A DNA stretch of 64,000 nt from Erythrobacter aurantius (GTDB taxonomy: Bacteria; Pseudomonadota; Alphaproteobacteria; Sphingomonadales; Sphingomonadaceae). Location: the NCBI RefSeq assembly GCF_023823125.1, contig NZ_CP090949.1:1264001-1328000 (forward strand). The letters are read 5' to 3'. The notes beneath the pieces were generated by a model. That model searched no databases, was not told the origin of the DNA, and was given only the letters and a program-made list of their open reading frames with translations. The translations under genes and the position numbers were made by a program. Shown here piece by piece: positions 50,301 to 59,356 of this stretch (positions within the stretch are counted from its first letter, which is position 1; each line of letters opens with the position of its first letter).

Positions 50301-51650
50301 ATGCGCCTTTACCACACCGCCGCCACCGCCATCGCGCTTGCCATCGCGGGCTTGCCCGTTGCCGCAATGGCCGATGATCATGCGGTCGATCATGCCGCGC
50401 TCGCCGAAGCGATCGAAGCGGATTACGACAGCTATCTCGCCCCGTTGTTCGTGCATTTCCACCGCAATCCAGAACTGTCCTTCCTTGAAAGCGAGACCGC
50501 GGCGCGCATGGCGCTGGAACTGCGGCAGGCGGGGCTTGAGGTGACGGAAGGCGTCGGGGGAACCGGCGTTGTCGCAATGCTGCGCAATGGTGACGGGCCA
50601 CTGATCCTGTTGCGCGCCGACATGGACGGACTGCCCGTGCCGGAAAAATCCGGGCTCGATTACGCCTCCACCGCGACACAGGTGGGTCAGGACGGGGTCG
50701 AATACCCGGTGATGCACGCCTGTGGCCATGATGTGCACATCACTTCTATGGTCGGCACCGCGCGCAAGCTGATGGAGATGAAGGACAGGTGGTCGGGCAC
50801 GATCATGTTCGTCGTCCAGCCGGCGGAAGAACGCGTCGGCGGGGCCAAGGCGATGCTCGCAGACGGGCTGTATGAGCGCTTTGGCAAGCCCGACTATGCG
50901 CTCGCTTTCCACGTCGCCGCGCAATTGCCCACGGGCAAGGTGTCAGCAGCAGAGGGCATCCAGTATTCCAGCTCGGATTCGGTCGATATTACCGTGCCGG
51001 GCATCGGCGCGCATGGTGCCAGCCCGCACGCGGGCCGCGATCCGGTGTATATCGCCTCGCAGATCGTCACCGCCCTGCAGAGCATCGTCAGCCGCGAGAT
51101 CATGCCGCTTTCGCCCGCTGTCATCACCGTGGGATCGTTCCACGCGGGATCGAAGCATAACATCATTTCCGACCGCGCCGACCTGCAATTGACGGTGCGT
51201 TCAAACGACGAAGCTGTGCGCGCGCAACTGCTCGCCGCGATTGAGCGGATTGCCGTCAATACCGGCAAGGCGCATGGCCTGCCCGATGATCTGCCGGTCG
51301 AAGTGAAGGTGGTGGAAGGCACCCCCGTCACTTACAATGACAAGGAACTTGCCCGGCGGCTCAACAGCGTGATGATCCGCGATTTGGGAGAGGACGCGTT
51401 CATCCCGTTCGAACAACAGGGCATGGGCGCGGAAGACTTCGCCTATTTCGTCGAGGAAGAACTGGGCGTGCCCGGCTACTACTTCGCGGTTGGAGGCACT
51501 CCGCAGGAAGCCTTTGACGCTGCCGCAAACGGTGGCCCAGCCGTGCCGAGCCACCATTCGCCGCTGTTCAAGGTCGCGCCGCGGGAAAGCGTCACGCTGG
51601 GAACCCACGCAATGATCGCGGCGGTGCTTGATCTAGCTCCGGCGAACTAA
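50301..51650 (+). CDS. Exported M20-family amidohydrolase
   Basis: A 449-residue metal-dependent hydrolase with a signal peptide (1-22, ending AMADD). Motifs of the M20D amidohydrolases are intact: HRNPELSF, LLRADMDGLPVPE, HACGHDVHITS (metal ligands) and PAEERVGGAKAML (catalytic glutamate and ligand). A periplasmic N-acyl amino acid or peptide amide hydrolase is likely. The end overlaps the convergent sortase gene by 4 bp. Confidence 0.92.
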   Translation: MRLYHTAATAIALAIAGLPVAAMADDHAVDHAALAEAIEADYDSYLAPLFVHFHRNPELSFLESETAARMALELRQAGLEVTEGVGGTGVVAMLRNGDGPLILLRADMDGLPVPEKSGLDYASTATQVGQDGVEYPVMHACGHDVHITSMVGTARKLMEMKDRWSGTIMFVVQPAEERVGGAKAMLADGLYERFGKPDYALAFHVAAQLPTGKVSAAEGIQYSSSDSVDITVPGIGAHGASPHAGRDPVYIASQIVTALQSIVSREIMPLSPAVITVGSFHAGSKHNIISDRADLQLTVRSNDEAVRAQLLAAIERIAVNTGKAHGLPDDLPVEVKVVEGTPVTYNDKELARRLNSVMIRDLGEDAFIPFEQQGMGAEDFAYFVEEELGVPGYYFAVGGTPQEAFDAAANGGPAVPSHHSPLFKVAPRESVTLGTHAMIAAVLDLAPAN

Positions 51651-52264
51651 GGCATTCGCTGAGCCCACGCGACCCGGCGCAGCGGGCCGGGCGTGTGGGT
51701 GTCGAACGGGAAGCAGGTGGTGAGCGCGAGCAAGCCTTCCCCGCCATCGGCAGGATAGCTGAATTCGTCCCACCGCACGGTTTCGAACCCGGTGACGCGG
51801 TAGCGCGCCCGCGTTCCGTCGATGCGTTCCATCACGATTTCGTCTCCGGCCTTGAGGTCCCGGACGAACATGAAATGCGTATCGCGATGCGCCGCGAGGA
51901 TCGTCACGCGGCGTGCCGGATCGTCGACCATGGCGGTCGGACCAAATGCCATCGCCTCGCCCGATCCGCCCGATAGCACCACATCGCTTGCACCAAGACG
52001 CGGCACCGACATTCGAGCCATCGGCGCGGTATCGGCCCAGCTCCACGGTTTGACGGGAGTGCCCGTGGCAAGGCTCTGATCAAACGCCCGGTTGAGCAGA
52101 ACCTGCGCGACTTCGGCTTTGACCGGGATATAGAGCGCCTTGGTGGTCAGCGCCGCGCCGCTCAGCAGCAGGATCGCGCATAGCAGCAGGGGAAGGGCGC
52201 GCCCGATACCTCCTTCCGAAGCGGCGCGCCCCTTGTCCTGAACGATGGTGAGAGCGGCCTGCAT
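51647..52264 (-). CDS. Class GN sortase
   Basis: A 205-residue transpeptidase with an N-terminal span (about 25-47). The sortase triad is H126 (LAAHRDTH), C184 (LTTCFPFD) and R196 (PLRRV). Proteobacterial sortases of this type occur as single genes beside one dedicated substrate, as here: its start shares a base with the stop of the target gene. It should cleave the LPxT-like signal of that protein at the inner membrane. Confidence 0.93.
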   Translation of the reverse strand: MQAALTIVQDKGRAASEGGIGRALPLLLCAILLLSGAALTTKALYIPVKAEVAQVLLNRAFDQSLATGTPVKPWSWADTAPMARMSVPRLGASDVVLSGGSGEAMAFGPTAMVDDPARRVTILAAHRDTHFMFVRDLKAGDEIVMERIDGTRARYRVTGFETVRWDEFSYPADGGEGLLALTTCFPFDTHTPGPLRRVAWAQRMP

Positions 52265-54531
52265 CAGGCCACCTGCGAATGGAGGCTGCGCAGGAGAAGC
52301 GCGCTGCGAAGCCGCTCCCACCGGTGGCCCACGGCCATCGCCAGACCTGCCAGGAGGAGCAGGAGGCCAAGGCCCAGGGTCAGGACATAGCCGGTCGAGG
52401 TTTCCGGCAATTCGAGCTGCTGCCGCTGCTTTTCCATTTCGCGCATCGGCAGATCGCGATCACGGTTGGCGAATTGCACCCCGAACAGGTGATCGAAATC
52501 CCATCCGGCTGGCAGCAGCAGCGGCAATTCCTCGCGGGTCAGCGTCGCGCCTTCCGGCCGGCTTGGGGTGTCGTCCACCGCGATCAGGCTGGTGCGGCTG
52601 GTGACGAGGTGGAAGGCCATGCCCAGTTCCTCGATGCTTTCGTCAGCGCGCTCGTAAGAGGTTTCGCCCGACCAACGCTCCGCCTCGACCTCGGCGATGC
52701 GGCGATAGGCCCACAGCTTGGCGACGACATCGCTCTGGCTGCCTTGCGACAGGTCGATGGTCTGCGACCAGCGCCGCCCTTCGATCAGGCCGTTGACGGT
52801 GAGCGTGCCCTGAAGGTGGCGCGTTCGGCCCAGCAGAACCAGCGGCTCGCCCGCATAGAGATCGGGCAGGTCGCGCGGGGCAAAGTCGATATTGCCGCCG
52901 TTGACGGTCGCGGTGAGGTTCGTCGCGACAGGCCTGGCCAGCCGGTCGAGCAGCCGCTGCATCTGGCTCTCGGCCTCTTCGCCCATCCCGACATGGGTGA
53001 AGGTGCCGCGCCCGGCCTCAGCCATGCGGCGCATCAGGAAAGTGTTGGGAGCGGAGCCGATGCCGACCATGAACACCCGGCTGCGCCCGCGATTCTGGCT
53101 GATCTCGGCCATCATCTCGGCCTCGTTCGAAAGCGAGCCGTCGGTGAGGAAGATCACCTGGCGCACCCGGTCCGCTTCGGCCGCTTGCTCGGCAGCGCAA
53201 TCTGCTGCTGTTACAGGCTTGGCGTCGCCACATGGGTCTAACGCGGCTCTGAGCGCCGGAAGCATCTCGGTGCCTCCCTCAGCTTCCAAAGCATGCGTAA
53301 AGCTCTTGGCTTGCTCCAGATTTCGACGATTGGCCGGAACCGGGTATTCAAACAGCTCGGTCATCGTGTCGTCAAAGCGGATGATGTTGAAGCTATCCTG
53401 CGGGCGCAGCGTCTCCAGCGCGTAGAGCAAGCTTCGGCGTGCGGCGGGCATCGATTCCCCGGCCATCGACCCGGAATTGTCGATCACGAAGATCATCTCG
53501 CGTGGCGGAACAGCCCCGGTGCGTTCGGCCGAAGGCGGGGTGATCGTCGCCATGACGTAATCGAGTTCGCCGTGCTTTTCGCGGAACAGGCCGACGCTGG
53601 GGGCATCACCCGCCGCGCTCCAGCGCAATTCGAAGTCGCGATTGGCTGGTACCGCGCCATCGGCCAGCGTGATCGTCCGGGTGGCGCCTTGGCCTGCGAC
53701 ATTCACCGCGTGATAGGGGCTGGAAATGGTGTCGGCGGTGAAGCCGGGATCGAGATTGACGGTGATGCTGACCGGATTGAGCCCGCCGCCAGCGCGCGCG
53801 ACCATGTCGGGATCGGCGGTCGGCGCGACGATATCGCTCGCCCCAGCAAGCAGCGCCGCACGGCTGAGCGAGCCGCCGTCCTTCGCGCTTCCGGCGATAT
53901 AGCGCGGGCCGACGACCAGCGGCATCCGCAGCGAATAATCGCCCGCGACCTGCTGGATCGGGGCCTGAAATTCGATCTGCACCAGCACGGTTTCGCCCGG
54001 GCCGACATTGGCGATCGAATTGCGGAACATGTTGGGGCGGTGCTGTTCGACCAGCCCGGCCTTTTGACCATTGGCCTTGGCCTCCTCATAGATTTCGCGC
54101 GCTTCCTCCTTGGGTTTGATCCGCCCTTCGAAGATGCGATCGCCCACCACCATCTTGAGCGTGTCGACGGCGCCATTGTCCGGCAGGGGATAGAGATAGG
54201 TCGCCTCCATCCATTGATCGGAGGTGTTTCGGAACGCCTGTGTCACCGTGACGCGAGCGGTCTGGCCGTCGACATCGGCGACGATATCGGTGCCCAGCCG
54301 CATCGCGGGCACGTCCTTGGCTACTCCGCCAATCGAGCGCAGCACCAGTCCGCCATCGCTGTTGACGGGCATCGGTGCGGGGGGGGCGGGTTCTGCGCGC
54401 GCGGTGGAAACGGGGTTTGCGGTGGCGCGGGTGGAGAACGCCGTGCTTGCCGCCGTGCCCATCGCGATCACGCCCAGGATCAGCATCACCGCCAGCGCGT
54501 CTCGATCAAAATTCAGTGCAATTCGTCTCAT
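52264..54531 (-). CDS. Sortase target protein with VIT and vWA domains
   Basis: A 755-residue exported protein: signal/anchor segment (about 14-35), VIT domain (about 70-205: VTVTQAFRNTSDQWMEATYLYPLP), vWA domain with MIDAS DNSGS (about 350-520), and a C-terminal cell-wall-sorting-like signal, LPETSTG at about 708, a hydrophobic span and a basic tail. This is the layout of marine proteobacterial sortase targets. GGAGG 5 bp before ATG 54531 sets the start. What it is attached to in a Gram-negative envelope is not established. Confidence 0.93.
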   Translation of the reverse strand: MRRIALNFDRDALAVMLILGVIAMGTAASTAFSTRATANPVSTARAEPAPPAPMPVNSDGGLVLRSIGGVAKDVPAMRLGTDIVADVDGQTARVTVTQAFRNTSDQWMEATYLYPLPDNGAVDTLKMVVGDRIFEGRIKPKEEAREIYEEAKANGQKAGLVEQHRPNMFRNSIANVGPGETVLVQIEFQAPIQQVAGDYSLRMPLVVGPRYIAGSAKDGGSLSRAALLAGASDIVAPTADPDMVARAGGGLNPVSITVNLDPGFTADTISSPYHAVNVAGQGATRTITLADGAVPANRDFELRWSAAGDAPSVGLFREKHGELDYVMATITPPSAERTGAVPPREMIFVIDNSGSMAGESMPAARRSLLYALETLRPQDSFNIIRFDDTMTELFEYPVPANRRNLEQAKSFTHALEAEGGTEMLPALRAALDPCGDAKPVTAADCAAEQAAEADRVRQVIFLTDGSLSNEAEMMAEISQNRGRSRVFMVGIGSAPNTFLMRRMAEAGRGTFTHVGMGEEAESQMQRLLDRLARPVATNLTATVNGGNIDFAPRDLPDLYAGEPLVLLGRTRHLQGTLTVNGLIEGRRWSQTIDLSQGSQSDVVAKLWAYRRIAEVEAERWSGETSYERADESIEELGMAFHLVTSRTSLIAVDDTPSRPEGATLTREELPLLLPAGWDFDHLFGVQFANRDRDLPMREMEKQRQQLELPETSTGYVLTLGLGLLLLLAGLAMAVGHRWERLRSALLLRSLHSQVA

Positions 54532-54705
54532 TTCAGCCTCCATTCATCGCAGTTCTGTATCGCTTTAGCGACGAACGGAGGCGGCGCGCCACGGCCAAGA
54601 CTGGCCAATATCCGCCGCCAGACCGGACGGTGCGCCGGCAAAATGCAGGTCTGTGCGGAATTGTGCGGATTGGTGCGGGGCAAAGACAAGACAGTGGAGG
54701 AAGGA

Positions 54706-55452
54706 ATGGGGTATGCGGGTTTCATGAGCGATTTCGACAACGCAGAGGTGGCGTTCCGGCTGCGCGAGGAGATTGCGCGGCGGCGCCTGTCGCGCGCGCG
54801 GCTGGCGGAGCGGGCGAAACTGTCGGTGTCGACGCTGGAAAAGGCGATTGCCGGGCGCAGGCCATTCACTCTGGCGACAATCGTGCGGCTGGAAGAAGCC
54901 TTGGGCGCAAGCCTGCGCGAGGAAGCCGAGGTGGAGGCCGCCGGCCCTTCGCTCGCGCCGCCCGAGATGGGCAGCTATGCGCGCCCTGCGGTGCAATGGA
55001 TCGAAGGCGACTATCTGACCCTGCGCGCCAGCTTCGGTGAAGACGGCGCGGTCTATGCCTATCGCACCGAAATCCGCTGGTCGAACGCGAAGGGGCATCT
55101 GGTGTTTGCGGAAAGCGACCGGAGCGATGCGACATTCCAGCAGGCGGGCTTTGTCTCGATGCCGAACCTGTCGGGCCACACCTATCTGATGACGAGCGAG
55201 GCGGGGCAGTACCGCATGATCATGCTGGGCCGCGCGACCCGCGAACAGCGCATGTTCGGCCTGCTCGCCACGCTGCAAGTTGGGCAAGGGTCGCAACTCG
55301 TGCCGGTGTCATGCCCGGTCGCGCTGGTGCCAATGGCGCAGATCGAAGACCCGCAATTCGGGCTGGTGCGCGAAAGTGACGCGCGCATGGCCGAATATCG
55401 CAGCATCCTCGATACCGCGACACGCGACGATTACTGCCGTTTGCGCAAATAG
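54706..55452 (+). CDS. HTH regulator with a C-terminal sensor-like domain
   Basis: A 248-residue protein. The XRE-type HTH lies at about 13-65 (RLREEIARRRLSRARLAERA, SVSTLEKAIAGRRPF, RLEEALG). A domain of about 165 residues follows, with WIEGDYLTLRASFGEDGAVYAY and a short FGLLATLQVGQ motif, possibly a ligand-binding module. ATG 54706 has a GGAGG site. It is divergent from the sortase-target operon with 174 bp between, so it is the likely regulator of that system. Confidence 0.8.
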   Translation: MGYAGFMSDFDNAEVAFRLREEIARRRLSRARLAERAKLSVSTLEKAIAGRRPFTLATIVRLEEALGASLREEAEVEAAGPSLAPPEMGSYARPAVQWIEGDYLTLRASFGEDGAVYAYRTEIRWSNAKGHLVFAESDRSDATFQQAGFVSMPNLSGHTYLMTSEAGQYRMIMLGRATREQRMFGLLATLQVGQGSQLVPVSCPVALVPMAQIEDPQFGLVRESDARMAEYRSILDTATRDDYCRLRK

Positions 55453-55463
55453 AGCTGGCGACG

Positions 55464-56090
55464 ATGATTATCGTGCTCGAAGGCATCAGCGCGGCTGGCA
55501 AGACCACCTTTGCGCGGCAGTTTGGCGCAGCGCATCACGTGACCGAGTTCCCCGACCATGGGGTTGCGCCGGGAAAGGATGATCCTGCTGAGGTTCATGC
55601 CGCCTATTGGATAGAGCACAATATCCGCCGTTTCGATGCAGCGGTCGCGGCAGAGCGGGAGCACGGCTTCGCAATCTGCGATACCGAGCCGTTCAAGTCG
55701 CACTTCGACTGGTGCATGGCGCGCGCCGGCTACAAATCCTTTGACGTGTTCAACGCTGCGATACCTCTGGCGCGCAAGGCTATCGTCGAGCGCCGCATCG
55801 GCTTTGGCGATCGCTATTTTGTAAAACGCATCGCTCCAGAAATTGCCCGCGCCCAGAAAGAAGGGGATGCGACGCGCACCCGGCGCAATTTCGATATGCA
55901 CCTCGCACTGCAACCGCACCTTCTGGACTGGTTCGGTGCCTTGTCGCAGGCGCTGCCGGGGAAAGTCGAGTTTGACTTCCCCGACAAGGACACAGTTCTG
56001 GCCGAGATCGCGCGCAATTCGTCAGCGGGGGAACCCCACCGGTTCGATGTTTCGGTGTTCGACGCGTTGCTGGAACGGCTGCAGGGATAG
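55464..56090 (+). CDS. P-loop kinase-like protein
   Basis: A 208-residue protein with a Walker A GISAAGKTT (7-15) and an early DTEPFKSHFDW segment resembling nucleoside or small-molecule kinases, with a basic LID-like part (RIAPEIARAQKEGDATRTRR). It may phosphorylate a nucleoside or an antibiotic-like substrate; nothing closer can be said. It follows the HTH gene by 11 bp on the same strand. Confidence 0.75.
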   Translation: MIIVLEGISAAGKTTFARQFGAAHHVTEFPDHGVAPGKDDPAEVHAAYWIEHNIRRFDAAVAAEREHGFAICDTEPFKSHFDWCMARAGYKSFDVFNAAIPLARKAIVERRIGFGDRYFVKRIAPEIARAQKEGDATRTRRNFDMHLALQPHLLDWFGALSQALPGKVEFDFPDKDTVLAEIARNSSAGEPHRFDVSVFDALLERLQG

Positions 56091-56126
56091 TCGGCTTTCC
56101 TTAGTCGGGAACCGGGCGGGCGCCCC

Positions 56127-56732
56127 TCACTTCACCTTGGTCTTGCCGCCGCCTGTCAGGCTTGACCAGTCGATCTGGGCGAACAGCCGGTTGGCGATGT
56201 TGCCGATCCGATCGGCATCGCTGGCAAAAAACGATCCGCGGTATTTGACCACCCAATCCGATCCCGGACGGCAACCGACCCACAGGAACGACGCCAGTTC
56301 GGGGTGGTCAAAGCCATAGCCGCCCGGCTCGATCGTGTAGCTGCGCGAATATTGCGTCATGCCGTCAAATCCCGCCATCGAGAGACCGGCATCCTCCTCC
56401 TTTACCGAGCCGCCTCGGCTGAGGATCGGGCTGTTGGCCCCGTCGAACTGATCGCGGCAGGTCGATCCGCTGAGCGGATAGACATAAAGCGAAATCTCCC
56501 CCGGCATTCCATCGGGCGAATATCCGACGCTCGCATCGCTGCCGCTCTCGTCGAATTCAACGACCCGGCCACGGGTGAAGCCGCCAAGCACAGCCGGAAA
56601 GGCAATTCCCACGGCCTTGTGAACGTAGGGATCAGGCGGATTCTCGACCTCGTTCTGAGCCGCAACGGGCGCGCACAGCCCCATGATGACTGCGGCCAGT
56701 GCGAGTGCGACGGTACGAATGTGCTGCGGCAT
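56127..56732 (-). CDS. Hypothetical exported protein
   Basis: A 201-residue protein with a signal peptide (1-25, ending PVAAQN). The mature domain contains cysteines in GSTCRDQF and WVGCRPGSD, which could pair, and a strand-rich middle. I do not recognise the family. The gene follows rpoH on the same strand but a hairpin lies between them at its ribosome site. Confidence 0.7.
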   Translation of the reverse strand: MPQHIRTVALALAAVIMGLCAPVAAQNEVENPPDPYVHKAVGIAFPAVLGGFTRGRVVEFDESGSDASVGYSPDGMPGEISLYVYPLSGSTCRDQFDGANSPILSRGGSVKEEDAGLSMAGFDGMTQYSRSYTIEPGGYGFDHPELASFLWVGCRPGSDWVVKYRGSFFASDADRIGNIANRLFAQIDWSSLTGGGKTKVK

Positions 56733-56737
56733 GAAAT

Positions 56738-56776
56738 TTGCCCTCCCACCCCCGGCATAACGGGAGGGGAGGGCAA
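56738..56776 (-). terminator. Hairpin between rpoH and the following gene
   Basis: TTGCCCTCCC pairs with GGGAGGGCAA, 10 bp on each side with a 19-base loop. On the minus strand it ends in AAATTTC just before ATG 56732, so it could terminate rpoH transcripts and also bury the next ribosome site. Confidence 0.5.
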
Positions 56777-56838
56777 TTCAAACCCTTGCGGGCCGATTTT
56801 CGTGGTGCCGGCTGGTCAGCCAGGCCCCTGACAACGCG

Positions 56839-57738
56839 TCATGCGACGCCGGGCAGCAGCCTTTCGCCGGCGATCCGCTGCATTGCCTTTTGCAGCTTTT
56901 CGAAGGCGCGCACTTCGATCTGGCGGATGCGTTCGCGGCTGACGTCATAGACCTGCGACAGCTCTTCGAGCGTCTGCGGCTTTTCCGTCAGGCGGCGTTC
57001 GGTGAGGATGTGCTGCTCGCGCTCGTTGAGGCTCTTCATCGCCTCGACCAGCATTTCGTGGCGCACATCGGCTTCCTCGGCATCGGCCACGACTTCGTCC
57101 TGAAGCGGACGATCATCGGTCAGCCAGTCCTGCCATTCGCCCGAGCCTTCTTCACCATTGCGCATCGGCGTGTTGAGCGATCCGTCGCCGCCCATCATCA
57201 TCCGGCGGTTCATGTTGACCACTTCCTGCTCCGGCACGCCCAGATCGGTGGCGATCTTGGTCACGTCATCGGGCGACAGGTCGGTGTCTTCATAGGCTTC
57301 GAGCTGCTTCTTCATCCGGCGCAGGTTGAAGAACAGTTTTTTCTGGGCGGCGGTGGTGCCCATTTTGACGAGGCTCCACGAACGCAGGATGTATTCCTGA
57401 ATGCTCGCCTTGATCCACCACATCGCATAGGTCGCGAGGCGGAAACCGCGATCGGGCTCGAACTTCTTCACGCCCTGCATCAGGCCGACATTGCCTTCGG
57501 AAATGAGGTCCGACACGGGCAGACCATAGCCGCGGTAACCCATCGCGATTTTCGCGACGAGGCGCAGGTGGCTCGAAACGAGCTGCGCGGCGGCTTCCGG
57601 ATCTTCGTGTTCGGCGTAGCGCTTTGCGAGCATGTATTCCTGCTCAGCGGTAAGCACCGGGTATTTCTTGATCTCGGCCAGATAGCGGTTGAGGCTCTGC
57701 TCACCACTCAGGGCCGGGACTGCGTTTGCTTTGCTCAC
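56839..57738 (-). CDS. rpoH: Heat-shock sigma factor RpoH
   Basis: A 299-residue sigma-32 with the RpoH box QKKLFFNLRRMKK, region 2 (AMWWIKASIQEYILRSWSLVK) and region 4 (LEELSQVYDVSRERIRQIEVRAFEKLQ). The GTG at 57738 gives the normal alphaproteobacterial length and has an AGGGA site; an ATG at 57792 would add 18 residues. It should drive chaperone and Clp protease genes, and a matching promoter lies before clpP in this window. Confidence 0.95.
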   Translation of the reverse strand: MSKANAVPALSGEQSLNRYLAEIKKYPVLTAEQEYMLAKRYAEHEDPEAAAQLVSSHLRLVAKIAMGYRGYGLPVSDLISEGNVGLMQGVKKFEPDRGFRLATYAMWWIKASIQEYILRSWSLVKMGTTAAQKKLFFNLRRMKKQLEAYEDTDLSPDDVTKIATDLGVPEQEVVNMNRRMMMGGDGSLNTPMRNGEEGSGEWQDWLTDDRPLQDEVVADAEEADVRHEMLVEAMKSLNEREQHILTERRLTEKPQTLEELSQVYDVSRERIRQIEVRAFEKLQKAMQRIAGERLLPGVA

Positions 57739-57851
57739 TATTTCCCTAACCTTTCCTGTGTCGACCTCTGATGCCGGACCCCTGATGGGCATCCGGTCGT
57801 TTGGGCCACGTGGTTACATATAGACAGTCTTTGCGCGCTTTGCTGCGCTTT

Positions 57852-58805
57852 TCATCGATTAGAACGCCCAAGTTCGTCGATTAGTTCCTGCATGTCGTCG
57901 GGTAAATCGGCGGTAAACCGCAGTTCTTGCGAGGAAATCGTGTGTAGGAAACCCAATTCCGCCGCATGCAGCGCCTGCCGCGCAAACCCTAGCGAAGTCA
58001 GCAGGGATTTCAGTTCCTTGGGTGTTTTTCCGTAAAGCGGATCTCCCAATAGCGCATGGCCAATTGACGCACAGTGAACGCGCACCTGGTGGGTACGCCC
58101 GGTTTCAAGGCGGCATTCGATCATCGCGCTCGAATCCAGCCTCTTGAGCGTCTTGTAATGGGTGATCGCGTGTTTCCCGCGTGAGGAATTCTTGTCGAGC
58201 ACCGCCATTTTCTTTCGGTTCGCGTCGCTGCGCCCGATTCGCGCATCAATCGTGCCCTCTGCGGGGTTGGGATGGCCCGCGCACACCGCGATATAGCGGC
58301 GGTGGACGGTATGCGCGGCGAATTGCGCCGCCAGCCCTTCGTGCGCGGCATCGGATTTGGCAACCACCAGCAGGCCCGATGTGTCCTTGTCGATGCGGTG
58401 GACAATGCCGGGGCGGGCAACCCCACCGATGCCCGACAAGGATCCCTCGCAATGGTGCAGCAGCGCGTTGACCAGCGTGCCTTCGGGATTGCCGGCGGCC
58501 GGGTGCACCACCATTCCGGCGGGCTTGTTGATGACGATCAGGTGATCATCCTCGTAAGCGATGTCGAGCGGGATAGCCTGTGGCCGCGCTTCCGCTTCGG
58601 CAGCGGCGGGAACGGCGATGCGGAAACTGGTGCCGGGGGCGACTTTCTGGCTTGGGGATGCGGCATAGGCGCCGCCCACTTCGACCATCCCGTCCGCGAT
58701 CAACGCCTGTATTCGCGCCCGCGAAAGCGCGGTCGCATCCGCCAACGCCTTGTCGAGGCGGGCAGGGGCGGTAATGGTGCCGGTGATGATTTCCGGTTCG
58801 GACAT
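57852..58805 (-). CDS. rluD: RluD-type 23S rRNA pseudouridine synthase
   Basis: A 317-residue RluA-family enzyme. An S4-like N-terminal domain (RLDKALADATALSRARIQALI) precedes the catalytic domain with HRIDKDTSGLLVVAK, whose aspartate is the catalytic residue. RluD modifies helix 69 of 23S rRNA; RluC-type relatives look similar, so the exact target is less certain than the activity. It is divergent from the M67 peptidase gene, with only 17 bp between starts. Confidence 0.9.
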   Translation of the reverse strand: MSEPEIITGTITAPARLDKALADATALSRARIQALIADGMVEVGGAYAASPSQKVAPGTSFRIAVPAAAEAEARPQAIPLDIAYEDDHLIVINKPAGMVVHPAAGNPEGTLVNALLHHCEGSLSGIGGVARPGIVHRIDKDTSGLLVVAKSDAAHEGLAAQFAAHTVHRRYIAVCAGHPNPAEGTIDARIGRSDANRKKMAVLDKNSSRGKHAITHYKTLKRLDSSAMIECRLETGRTHQVRVHCASIGHALLGDPLYGKTPKELKSLLTSLGFARQALHAAELGFLHTISSQELRFTADLPDDMQELIDELGRSNR

Positions 58806-58822
58806 GATTGCGGGCATGCGCG

Positions 58823-59218
58823 ATGGACATTGAGGTTACAAGAGCGGTGCTGGATGCTCTTTACGAAATGAGCGAAGCTGCGCACCCGAACGAAGCCTGC
58901 GGCATCCTGTTGGGCGAGGGGGCGCATATCACGGCTGCGATACCCACCCGCAATGTTCACCGTCACCCGGAAACGCATTTCGAAATCGACCCGCAGGCAT
59001 TGATCGACGCGCACCGCAAGGAGCGCGAAGGCGGCCCGGCAATCATGGGATATTATCATTCGCATCCCACCGGCGATGCCCGGCCTTCGGCGACTGACCG
59101 GGCAATGGCGGCAGGCGACGGCAAGCTGTGGGTGATCGTGGCCGGTTCGACGGTGACACTCTGGCGTGACCTACCGGAGGCCTTCGCTGCGCTTTCCTAC
59201 CGTGTCATTGACCGCTAG
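58823..59218 (+). CDS. M67 family (JAMM/MPN) metallopeptidase
   Basis: A 131-residue single-domain JAMM protease. The full zinc signature is present: E24 (NEACGILLGE), H79 and H81 (HSHP), S89 and D92 (SATD). Bacterial M67 proteins often process ubiquitin-like or sulfur-carrier proteins or release cysteine from peptides, and can pair with such partners; none is adjacent here. ATG 58823 is preferred to a TTG at 58808. Confidence 0.9.
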   Translation: MDIEVTRAVLDALYEMSEAAHPNEACGILLGEGAHITAAIPTRNVHRHPETHFEIDPQALIDAHRKEREGGPAIMGYYHSHPTGDARPSATDRAMAAGDGKLWVIVAGSTVTLWRDLPEAFAALSYRVIDR

Positions 59219-59310
59219 ATAACGGCAGATGACCGCAGAAATCCGCCACTTCCCCGGCTATTTGATGCCAAATGTCGGCGCGAGGTGGATAGGCGGATTT
59301 TTTATCCCTA

Positions 59311-59341
59311 GGACTGTGTTCCAAGTGTTCCATCCTGTAGG
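59311..59341. promoter_or_regulatory. 31-bp element with TGTTCCA direct repeat, copy 2
   Basis: TGTTCCA at 59317 and 59326, CTGTAGG at 59335, and GGAC at the start, with the same 9-bp steps as the copy at 9619-9649. It ends 15 bp before the chpT ATG and is preceded by six T. It may be the chpT promoter or a regulator site. Confidence 0.55.
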
Positions 59342-59356
59342 AAATCCGATACCGAA

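Noticed and set aside
53293..55452. 719-residue plus-strand ORF
   Set aside because: Its first two thirds are antisense to the sortase-target gene; only the part from 54706 is a real gene, with a GGAGG site.
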